This document shows, piece after piece, positions 1 through 5,314 of a stretch of 5,329 bases of DNA (positions are counted from its first letter, which is position 1; the number at the start of each line of letters is the position of its first letter). A program made the position numbers and the translations under genes. The stretch lies in the NCBI GenBank assembly GCA_015485235.1, contig WFTX01000177.1, forward strand, positions 1 through 5,329. Reading direction: 5' to 3'. This DNA comes from Nitrospirota bacterium (GTDB taxonomy: Bacteria > Nitrospirota > Thermodesulfovibrionia > Thermodesulfovibrionales > JdFR-85). Below the pieces are notes generated by a model. The model did not search any database, was not told the DNA's origin, and saw only the letters and a program-made list of their open reading frames with translations.

Positions 1-807
1 AGTCAGGTCAGCACCGAAACCCACTGTCCTCTTGCCGGTTCTCTTCTCTATTATCTCATCAAGCCCAACAAAGGCGCCCCCGCAGATAAAGAGGACGTTG
101 GTGGTGTCCACCTGGATGTACTCCTGCTGGGGGTGTTTCCTTCCGCCCTGAGGGGGGATATTGGCTACAGTTCCCTCGATGATCTTCAGCAGCGCCTGCT
201 GGACCCCCTCACCGGATACATCCCTGGTGATTGAGGGGCTGTCTGCCTTTCTTCCTATCTTGTCGATTTCATCTATGTAGATGATACCCCTCTGGGCCTT
301 CTGGACGTCGTAGTTTGCAGCCTGAAGGAGCTTCAGTATTATGTTCTCCACATCCTCTCCCACATAACCTGCCTCCGTGAGGGTTGTGGCGTCGGCGATC
401 GTGAAGGGTACGTCCAGAATCCTGGCGAGGGTCTGGGCAAGAAGGGTCTTGCCCGTACCTGTGGGGCCTATCAGGAGGATATTGCTCTTCTGTATCTCCA
501 CATCCGTCTTGAGATTGCTGTAGATCCTCTTGTAGTGGTTATGCACAGCTACGGAGAGTATCTTCTTTGCCTGTTCCTGACCAATAACGAACTCGTTCAG
601 AGACTGGTGTATCTCCACAGGGGTAGGAAGCTCAAGGTGCCCCTTCCCCTCCTGGGCGGTCTCCATCTCCTCGGCCAGTATCTCGTTACAGAGTCCCACA
701 CACTCGTCACATATATAAACGGATGGGCCTGCAATCAGCTTCTTTACCTCCACCTGTGTCTTGCCGCAGAAGGAACAGTGGAGTTTATCTTCAGTCTTTT
801 TTGCCAT
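1..807 (-). CDS. clpX: ATP-dependent Clp protease ATP-binding subunit ClpX (C-terminus cut off by window edge)
   Basis: AAA+ unfoldase that recognises tagged or misfolded cytoplasmic proteins, unfolds them with ATP and threads them into ClpP. The first 269 codons are present. An N-terminal zinc-binding domain has Cys 11, 14, 33 and 36 in two CxxC pairs. Walker A GPTGTGKT lies at 114-121 (Lys120), the pore loop GYVG at 147-150, Walker B IYIDEID around 176-182 with Glu180, and the RKH substrate loop at 223-225. The ClpP-docking tripeptide is VGF at 262-264, a conservative form of the usual IGF loop. The sensor-2 arginine and the small AAA+ subdomain fall outside the window (family length about 410-425). 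The ATG at 807 is supported by AGAGG six bases upstream and by the immediate start of the zinc domain. The gene lies 65 bases downstream of clpP on the same strand and is probably cotranscribed with it. Identity is near certain; the gene is open at the left edge, not visibly broken. Confidence 0.98.
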   Translation of the reverse strand, partial: MAKKTEDKLHCSFCGKTQVEVKKLIAGPSVYICDECVGLCNEILAEEMETAQEGKGHLELPTPVEIHQSLNEFVIGQEQAKKILSVAVHNHYKRIYSNLKTDVEIQKSNILLIGPTGTGKTLLAQTLARILDVPFTIADATTLTEAGYVGEDVENIILKLLQAANYDVQKAQRGIIYIDEIDKIGRKADSPSITRDVSGEGVQQALLKIIEGTVANIPPQGGRKHPQQEYIQVDTTNVLFICGGAFVGLDEIIEKRTGKRTVGFGADLT

Positions 808-838
808 TTCTAACCTCTTTCAAGTTTTCAGTATTTAC

Positions 839-863
839 CAGACCGTTCCAAAAGGCCGGTCTG
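839..863 (-). promoter_or_regulatory. Intercistronic hairpin between clpP and clpX
   Basis: Perfect 7-base arms CAGACCG (839-845) and CGGTCTG (857-863) enclose a short inner CC/GG pair with an AAAA loop. The structure fills the middle of the 65-base gap between the clpP stop and the clpX start. Reading on the minus strand, no T-run follows the 3' arm, so it does not look like an intrinsic terminator. A second, weaker inverted repeat (TGATA/TATCA, 862-875) overlaps the clpP stop codon. A role in mRNA processing, 3'-end protection of the tig-clpP message or partial attenuation before clpX is inference only. Confidence 0.45.
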
Positions 864-872
864 ATAGATTTA

Positions 873-1463
873 TCAATCCTTCTTGGTTGAATATATCACA
901 TCATCAACGATTCCGTAATCCTTTGCCTCCTCGGCAGACATGAAAAAATCCCTTTCAGTATCGGCCTGAACCTTCTCAAAGGGCTGCCCAGTATGGTTTG
1001 CAAGGATACTGTTCAGGTTTTCCTTCATCTTGAGGATCTCCTTTGCATGGATCTCCACGTCTGTTGCCTGGCCGTGGAACCCGCCCATGGGCTGATGTAT
1101 CATCACCCGCGAATGGGGCAGGGCAAACCTTTTCCCCTTTGTGCCGGCGGCCAGAAGGAGAGCGCCCATGCTTGCTGCCTGCCCGAGACAGTATGTTGCT
1201 ATGTCGGGCTTTACATACTGCATGGTGTCATATATGGCAAGACCTGCCGATACTATACCTCCTGGAGAGTTTACATAGATGTGGATATCCTTCTCAGGGT
1301 CCTCGGTCTGGAGGAAAAGGAGCTGGGCGATTACCACGTTTGCAAGGTGATCATCAATGGGGGTGCCTATGAAGATTATCCTGTCCTTCAGAAGCCTGGA
1401 GTATATGTCGTAGGCCCGTTCGGTCCGGCCTGTCTGTTCAATCACGATCGGTATCAAGCTCAT
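873..1463 (-). CDS. clpP: ATP-dependent Clp protease proteolytic subunit ClpP
   Basis: Serine peptidase (family S14) that forms the double-heptamer degradation chamber capped by ClpX or ClpA. The 196-residue length is normal. The catalytic triad is visible as Ser98 in GQAASMGA, His123 in MIHQPMGG and Asp172 in TERDFFMS. The oxyanion and strand segment NSPGG is at 65-69. The N-terminus MSLIPIVIEQTGRTERAYDIYSRLL is typical of ClpP and includes the region normally trimmed as a short propeptide, so the ATG at 1463 is well supported. An AGGAG Shine-Dalgarno lies seven bases upstream, inside the last codons of tig. The start codon overlaps the tig stop by one base (TAATG), which suggests translational coupling. 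Standard housekeeping copy with no missing residues; clpX follows downstream. Confidence 0.99.
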   Translation of the reverse strand: MSLIPIVIEQTGRTERAYDIYSRLLKDRIIFIGTPIDDHLANVVIAQLLFLQTEDPEKDIHIYVNSPGGIVSAGLAIYDTMQYVKPDIATYCLGQAASMGALLLAAGTKGKRFALPHSRVMIHQPMGGFHGQATDVEIHAKEILKMKENLNSILANHTGQPFEKVQADTERDFFMSAEEAKDYGIVDDVIYSTKKD

Positions 1464-2746
1464 TATTCTTCTCCTTTCGGGTCTGTCACGGATTCTTTGG
1501 TCTCTTCCTTTTCAGCCTTTACCTTTTTAGCCTTCTCAAGCAGGAGGTCTATCGTCTTTTCCCTGATGAGGTTTTCCTTGAACCCGTAAAGGGCGTTCTC
1601 ATCGGGGAGGTACATCTTTATGAAGTCATCAGGTGACATGTAGAACTTCTGTGAAAGCTCAAGGATCTTTGTCCTCAACTCTTCGTCAGAGACCTGGACA
1701 TTCTCCTTTTCGGCAATTATGTCGAGAATCAGGTTGGTCTTTACGCTCTTCATAGCCCTCTCACGGATCTCATCTGCCTTTTCCTCAATATTTATATCAG
1801 GGTTCTTTCTTTTCTCCTCGTTTTCTATCATGGATATCTCGTTATTGACGAGTCCTTCCGGCAGGTCAATCTCGTGAGATTCGAGCAACTTTGAGAGTAT
1901 CTCGCCCTTCTGACGGTTTTCGAGTATTTCCTCCTTTGCCTTGAGTATGGATTCCCTTACCTGCTCCCGGAGTTTCTCAACGTCCTCAAAGCCGAGGTCC
2001 CTGGCGAACTCGTCGTTGATCTCGGCCTCACTGAGCCTTTTTGTCTCTTTTATGGTTCCTTCAAGGGTGAGGGTCTTGCCCTGGAGTTTTTCATTCATGT
2101 AGTCCTCAGGGAATGTTGCCGTCACCTTGAATGCCTCACCTGCCTTCTTGCCGGTGAGTTCGTCAGATATCTCCTGGGGGATTATGTCCGTCCCTATCTT
2201 GATAAACTGATCCTTTACCTCCTGATCTTCTTCAACGATCCTGTAGTCAACAACCACAAGATCGTCCTGCCGGATCGGATCATCGGTCTTTTCGTATGTC
2301 GACTTTTCTGCTTTCAGCCTTTCGAGGGTGTTCTCCACCTCTTCTTCTGTTACCTCGATCTCTTCATCCGTGACGGTCAGACCCTCGTATTCAAGGTCAG
2401 GGATCTCAGGCCTTATCTCAACAGTAAAGGTCATACGGAAGGGCGTGTTTCTCTTGAAGTCGTAATCTTCAAAGACCGGAGGTGAAACAGGTGTCACCTT
2501 CTCTTCCTGTATCGCCTTGAAGTAATACTCAGGGATCACCCTTTCGAGGACTTCGGTCTCGACCTCTTTCCCGAATTTCCGGTTAAGGATGGAAAGGGGT
2601 GCCTTGCCCGGCCTGAAGCCGGGGATTCTGGCGGTTCGTCCGTATTGACGGAGCTTTTCCGTGATCCTTGACTCAATAAGATCCGCCGGTATCTCAACGG
2701 TAAACCGTTTTTTTGTAGGATTGATATCTTCTACTGTCTTCTGCAT
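1463..2746 (-). CDS. tig: Trigger factor, ribosome-associated chaperone
   Basis: Ribosome-bound chaperone that shields nascent polypeptides at the exit tunnel; 427 residues, normal for the family (about 430). The N-terminal ribosome-binding domain spans about residues 1-115, with the signature GFRPGK at 43-48 that contacts the ribosomal exit site. The FKBP-like peptidyl-prolyl isomerase domain covers about 155-238, ending with the typical FPEDY (212-216) and LQGKTLTL segment. The helical C-terminal chaperone arms run from about 240 to the highly charged tail. The isomerase loop that normally reads IPGFE is IPQEI here (189-193), so prolyl isomerase activity may be weak or absent; chaperone function does not require it. 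The ATG at 2746 has a strong TGGAGG site four bases upstream. First gene of the tig-clpP-clpX cluster, with a candidate promoter about 90 bases upstream. Confidence 0.98.
   Translation of the reverse strand: MQKTVEDINPTKKRFTVEIPADLIESRITEKLRQYGRTARIPGFRPGKAPLSILNRKFGKEVETEVLERVIPEYYFKAIQEEKVTPVSPPVFEDYDFKRNTPFRMTFTVEIRPEIPDLEYEGLTVTDEEIEVTEEEVENTLERLKAEKSTYEKTDDPIRQDDLVVVDYRIVEEDQEVKDQFIKIGTDIIPQEISDELTGKKAGEAFKVTATFPEDYMNEKLQGKTLTLEGTIKETKRLSEAEINDEFARDLGFEDVEKLREQVRESILKAKEEILENRQKGEILSKLLESHEIDLPEGLVNNEISMIENEEKRKNPDINIEEKADEIRERAMKSVKTNLILDIIAEKENVQVSDEELRTKILELSQKFYMSPDDFIKMYLPDENALYGFKENLIREKTIDLLLEKAKKVKAEKEETKESVTDPKGEE
1471..1477 (-). promoter_or_regulatory. clpP ribosome binding site inside tig 3' end
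   Basis: AAAGGAG on the minus strand lies within the last codons of tig, with seven bases between AGGAG and the clpP ATG. Together with the TAATG stop/start overlap it fixes the clpP start. It also means clpP translation probably depends on ribosomes finishing tig or re-initiating there. Confidence 0.8.
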
Positions 2747-2750
2747 TTAG

Positions 2751-2756
2751 CCTCCA
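2751..2756 (-). promoter_or_regulatory. tig ribosome binding site
   Basis: TGGAGG on the minus strand, four bases before the tig ATG. It is a near-perfect anti-Shine-Dalgarno match at slightly short spacing, and it decides the start at 2746. Confidence 0.75.
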
Positions 2757-2774
2757 GGGGGTTATTGTATTTGG

Positions 2775-2798
2775 ATTCAGACCAGGATGTATCTGAAT
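2775..2798. repeat. 7-base inverted repeat in the tig leader, with an extra repeat copy nearby
   Basis: ATTCAGA (2775-2781) and TCTGAAT (2792-2798) are perfect inverted arms around a 10-base loop, about 30-50 bases upstream of the tig start. A further CTGAAT occurs at 2816-2821 in the same orientation as the second arm, so the 2775 arm could pair with either copy. The palindrome TATGCATA (2798-2805) abuts it. These lie between the candidate promoter and the ribosome binding site, so they would sit in the 5' untranslated mRNA. They could be a leader structure or an operator; no function can be assigned. Confidence 0.4.
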
Positions 2799-2835
2799 AT
2801 GCATAGTAAATGCAACTGAATTTCCGGTTTCCAAA

Positions 2836-2866
2836 AGTATACTTATAAAATAACCTATTTTGACAG
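2836..2866 (-). promoter_or_regulatory. Candidate promoter for tig-clpP-clpX
   Basis: On the minus strand the -10-like TATACT (2841-2836) matches five of six consensus bases, and CTGTCA (2866-2861) matches four of six -35 bases. The 19-base spacer is longer than ideal. The surrounding sequence is the most AT-rich part of the gap. A perfect 10-base palindrome, AAGTATACTT (2835-2844), covers the -10 box and could be a repressor site or coincidence. The predicted transcript would have a leader of roughly 80 bases. Moderate to low confidence; sigma-70 consensus is assumed. Confidence 0.35.
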
Positions 2867-2943
2867 GAGGGGGCAAGTCCGGCAGGGCTGTAATAATGCA
2901 GAATCCAAGACACTGAGTGAGAGAGACACACAGAAACAGAGGG

Positions 2944-3711
2944 TCAGATTTTGATTTCCACAAGCACAGGGGCATGGTCTGAAGGCCTCTTCAGGAGACG
3001 GGGCCTGAGGTCTATCCATGCCCTCTTCGAGATATCCGCCACGGGCCGGGTCCCCCATATGTGGTCTATCCGCCAGCCCATCTTTCTTTTGACGGCATTT
3101 CTGATGGTGTAGTCAAAAAAGGTGTACTCATCCCTTCCCCTGTTATGGAGCCTGAAGAGGTCTGTGAAACCCCACTTCCTGAAGCGGTCCAGGATGGCAT
3201 GTTCATCGGGATGGAACCCTACGCTCCCGGCAAAGACTTCCGGCGCATATACGTCTTCAGGTGAAGGGGCGATGTTGAAGTCCCCTGCCCATACAAGGGG
3301 CGTGTCGGGGCTGAAGGCGGAATCAAAAAAGGCGTAGAGGCTCTGGAGAAAGTCCAGCTTGTAGCGAAACTTCCCGGAAAGGGGATGCACCCCCTGGGGC
3401 ACATAAGTGTTCACAATGTGTATCCCGCCGATCCTTGCACGGATGAGCCGGGTCTCCTCTGAGCCGTCTTCCCATTGAGGAGGCCGGTTTCGGTTTTGGT
3501 GACGGCTCAGGATCGCAACGCCGTTGTATGCCTTTTCACCCCGGAAGATAACCTCATAACCAGAGGCCTGGATCTCCAGTTCAGGAAAGCCACTGTCCAC
3601 TACCTTTGTCTCCTGAAGGCAGACCAAATCGGGCCTTGCATCCTGAAGCCATTCAAGGAGGATGGGCATTCTTGCCCGGATTGAGTTGAGATTGAAACTG
3701 GCGATTATCAT
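2944..3711 (-). CDS. xth: Exodeoxyribonuclease III family AP endonuclease (Xth)
   Basis: Mg-dependent endonuclease/exonuclease/phosphatase-fold enzyme that incises DNA at abasic sites and removes 3' blocking groups during base excision repair. The 255-residue length is close to the 250-270 usual for Xth. Key residues sit at family positions: Asn7 in the N-terminal strand (SFNLNSIRAR), metal-ligand Glu34 in LQETK, YNGVAILS at 62-69, Tyr103 in NTYVPQG, Asp144 and Asn146 in AGDFNIAP, Asp216 in WRIDHIW, and the catalytic pair Asp245-His246 in SDHAPV near the C-terminus. The start is fixed by the conserved N-terminus MIIASFNLNSIRAR, although no Shine-Dalgarno is visible ahead of it (see promoter entry). 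It is transcribed away from the DUF72 gene, and 197 bases separate it from tig on the same strand. No intrinsic terminator is visible after its TGA. Subfamily (XthA or ExoA type) was not resolved. Confidence 0.96.
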   Translation of the reverse strand: MIIASFNLNSIRARMPILLEWLQDARPDLVCLQETKVVDSGFPELEIQASGYEVIFRGEKAYNGVAILSRHQNRNRPPQWEDGSEETRLIRARIGGIHIVNTYVPQGVHPLSGKFRYKLDFLQSLYAFFDSAFSPDTPLVWAGDFNIAPSPEDVYAPEVFAGSVGFHPDEHAILDRFRKWGFTDLFRLHNRGRDEYTFFDYTIRNAVKRKMGWRIDHIWGTRPVADISKRAWIDLRPRLLKRPSDHAPVLVEIKI

Positions 3712-3720
3712 GGGTGATAG

Positions 3721-3748
3721 ATTACACCAGATAAGTCAGGACAGACAA
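3721..3748 (-). promoter_or_regulatory. Candidate xth promoter, start site almost at the ATG
   Basis: On the minus strand TTGTCT (3748-3743, four of six) and TGTAAT (3726-3721, five of six) are separated by 16 bases, an acceptable sigma-70-like arrangement. Transcription would begin about 3714, only a few bases before the xth ATG at 3711. This agrees with the lack of a Shine-Dalgarno sequence (the bases before ATG read CTATCACCC). It shares its -35 region with the divergent DUF72 promoter. Confidence 0.4.
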
Positions 3749-3772
3749 CCCTGGTAACATGAGGTGTATAAT
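3742..3772 (+). promoter_or_regulatory. Candidate DUF72-gene promoter with consensus -10, possibly leaderless
   Basis: A perfect TATAAT lies at 3767-3772, with TG immediately before it. The best -35 is CAGACA (3742-3747, four of six) at a 19-base spacing, so the -35 is weak. Seven bases after the -10 is position 3779, exactly the A of the preferred ATG, which would make the mRNA leaderless. The alternative is that GAGGTG (3761-3766) acts as a ribosome site at the poor spacing of about 13 bases, with transcription starting further upstream. Confidence 0.45.
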
Positions 3773-3778
3773 AGAATT

Positions 3779-4504
3779 ATGAACTACATTGGTTGCAGTG
3801 GATTCATGTATGAGCACTGGAAGGGGGTCTTTTATCCTGACTCGCTCTCAAAGGGGAAGTGGTTTTCCCACTATATGACGAGGTTTAATACTGTGGAGTT
3901 GAATGTCACATTTTACAGGCTTCCCAGAGAGGAGACATTCAGAAAATGGTACGGTGTAACGCCCCGGGACTTTGTCTTTTCGCTTAAGGGAAGCCGGTAC
4001 ATAACCCATGTCAGAAGGCTGGCCGATGTGGCTGATGCAGTAACCCGGTTCTTCCAGAGCGCCTCCCATCTCAGGGAAAAACTCCATGTTATACTCTGGC
4101 AGTTCCCGCCACAGTTTGCTCTTGACACCGGGCGGCTTGAGAAATTTATACGGCTGCTCCGCCCCTTCGGGAAAAGGAATGTCTTTGAATTCAGGAACGA
4201 GTCCTGGCTTCAGCCCGATGTTGAAGAGATGCTGAGGGACAACGGATTCGGCTACTGCATGGCAGACTGGCCGGAATTCCTGCAGGACCTTCCGGTAACT
4301 GCCGACTACATCTACATCAGAAGGCACGGCAGTTCGGGAAAATACAATACGTGCTATACAGACGAGGAACTTGAAGGGGATGCAGTAAAGATAAGGGCTT
4401 ATTCAGAAGAAGGGGTGAAGGACGTCTATGTCTTCTTTAATAATGACTGCCGTGGATATGCACCGAAGAATGCAGGAAGACTGAAAATGCTCCTTGAGGG
4501 CTGA
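3779..4504 (+). CDS. DUF72 (YecE-type) family protein
   Basis: Member of the DUF72 family, predicted to adopt a TIM-barrel fold; its biochemical function is not established. The 241 residues match the usual length. Family hallmarks in order: GCSGFMYEHWKGVFYP (5-20), FNTVELNVTFYRLP (36-49), FVFSLKGSRYITH (65-77), LWQFPPQF (106-113), FEFRNESW (136-143), DWPEF (163-167), YIYIRRHG (177-184) and VFFNNDCRGYAPKNA (218-232). The polar residues at strand ends (Glu40, Asn42, Glu137, Arg139, Arg181, His183, Asn221, Asn222) look like a barrel-mouth active site. I chose the ATG at 3779 because the family usually begins just before the GxSG strand. A GTG at 3764 would add five residues but sits on the likely promoter. 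Diverges from xth; the DUF1614 gene follows 42 bases after the stop and is plausibly cotranscribed. Confidence 0.93.
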   Translation: MNYIGCSGFMYEHWKGVFYPDSLSKGKWFSHYMTRFNTVELNVTFYRLPREETFRKWYGVTPRDFVFSLKGSRYITHVRRLADVADAVTRFFQSASHLREKLHVILWQFPPQFALDTGRLEKFIRLLRPFGKRNVFEFRNESWLQPDVEEMLRDNGFGYCMADWPEFLQDLPVTADYIYIRRHGSSGKYNTCYTDEELEGDAVKIRAYSEEGVKDVYVFFNNDCRGYAPKNAGRLKMLLEG

Positions 4505-4546
4505 CTGTGCCGGGCACGAAAACACCATAATCTGTTAATTTAGTAT

Positions 4547-5200
4547 ATGTACTTTTTACCCATATCGCTCGCACTGTTCATATTCTTCATACTTCTCATC
4601 CCGGTCATGATAGTGATGGCCCCTGCTGTGGCCTTTGCCAAACTCGGACTTAACCCCCTTTGTGGTTACGCCTTTTTCATCCTCTGCCTGATAGGAAGCG
4701 GAATAAACATCCCCGTCCACAGGAGGCAGATCAACTATACAATATCCGTTGATGAGTTGACAGTGATGTTCCACAGGTTCATGGGGATCAGGCTTCCCGC
4801 CTACGGGGAGCAGGTGATAGCCGTAAACCTTGGAGGGGCCATTCTGCCGATAGCGCTCAGTCTTTATCTCGTCGGGTTCGTTCCGCTTCCCCTTGTGCTC
4901 TCGGCAACACTGATAACCACCACAGCCGCTTATCTTCTGAGCAAGCCTGTCAGGGGTGTCGGTGTTGTAATGCCAGCCTTTGTACCGCCACTGATTGCAG
5001 CCCTGACTGCAATGATACTCTCCCGCGAGTATGCCCCCCAGATAGCCTATATATCAGGCGTAATGGGTACGCTCATAGGGGCCGACCTTCTCAGGATTCC
5101 CCAGTTGAAGAGGCTCGAAGCACCCTTTCTGAGTATCGGGGGTGCAGGGGTCTTCGACGGGATATATCTGGTCGGGCTGATCTCCGTGCTTCTGGCATGA
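4547..5200 (+). CDS. DUF1614 family polytopic membrane protein
   Basis: Inner-membrane protein of the uncharacterised DUF1614 family, 217 residues, apparently complete. Hydrophobic segments lie at about 4-26, 38-56, 90-110, 112-131, 138-158, 163-182 and 199-217, so six or seven membrane spans. The single long polar stretch is at about 57-88. Conserved-looking motifs are AVNLGGAILP (92-101), GVVMPAFVPP (139-148), GTLIGADLLRIP (174-185) and SIGGAGVFDGIYL (196-208). The last two each carry an acidic residue (Asp180, Asp204) next to glycines within or beside the membrane. There is no cleavable signal peptide. No Shine-Dalgarno precedes the ATG; a weak CTGACT/CATAAT pair (4501-4531, 19-base spacer) would again start transcription about nine bases before the ATG, but read-through from the DUF72 gene is simpler. 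Transport, protease or structural roles cannot be decided from sequence. Confidence 0.92.
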   Translation: MYFLPISLALFIFFILLIPVMIVMAPAVAFAKLGLNPLCGYAFFILCLIGSGINIPVHRRQINYTISVDELTVMFHRFMGIRLPAYGEQVIAVNLGGAILPIALSLYLVGFVPLPLVLSATLITTTAAYLLSKPVRGVGVVMPAFVPPLIAALTAMILSREYAPQIAYISGVMGTLIGADLLRIPQLKRLEAPFLSIGGAGVFDGIYLVGLISVLLA

Positions 5201-5314
5201 AGGATTTAATAAAGATGTTGCATAAACTAAGAAGGCTGAGGTCAAGGTTTGAGGTTTGAGGATAAGAATAAAGCGTGTAGCGTATAGCGGGTAGAATGAC
5301 CAATGACCAGTAAC
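5201..5314. other. Gene-free tail downstream of the DUF1614 gene
   Basis: No coding region or intrinsic terminator can be supported in this stretch. It begins AT-rich and then turns into three consecutive heptamer-phased arrays (separate entry). Short open frames crossing it on the minus strand have no family resemblance, and the longest starts inside the adapter. Confidence 0.7.
5241..5314. repeat. Three successive short arrays of different heptamers
   Basis: Array A: GTCAAGG, TTTGAGG, TTTGAGG (5241-5261). An 11-base AT-rich spacer follows. Array B: GCGTGTA, GCGTATA, GCGGGTA (5273-5293). After one G comes array C: AATGACC, AATGACC and AGTAAC(C) (5295-5314, the last base shared with the adapter). 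All three use a 7-base period but unrelated units. They resemble the short tandem heptamer repeats known from other bacteria, such as cyanobacterial STRR sequences. The array may continue past the contig end. Confidence 0.65.

Noticed and set aside
993..1589. 198-codon plus-strand open frame opposite clpP and the end of tig
   Set aside because: It lies entirely antisense to a clpP with complete catalytic residues and to tig, and its translation has no recognisable domain. It is a shadow of the real coding frames.
2860..2865. Exact TTGACA on the plus strand upstream of tig
   Set aside because: The nearest -10-like hexamer (TGTAAT at 2889) is 23 bases away and no plus-strand gene follows, so it is not a promoter.
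2694..2975. 93-codon minus-strand frame bridging the xth end, the gap and the tig start
   Set aside because: It overlaps two well-supported genes in another frame, its translation resembles no family, and the gap it crosses is better read as promoter and leader.
3848..4327. 159-codon minus-strand frame opposite the DUF72 gene
   Set aside because: The plus-strand frame carries every DUF72 motif, and the antisense frame has none and no plausible start signal.
4507..4517. Inverted repeat GTGCC-G-GGCAC between the DUF72 and DUF1614 genes
   Set aside because: The loop would be one to three bases and no T-run follows, so it is not a terminator; too short to call an operator.
5241..5314. CRISPR array
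   Set aside because: Units are only seven bases, contiguous and without spacers, and no cas gene is present.
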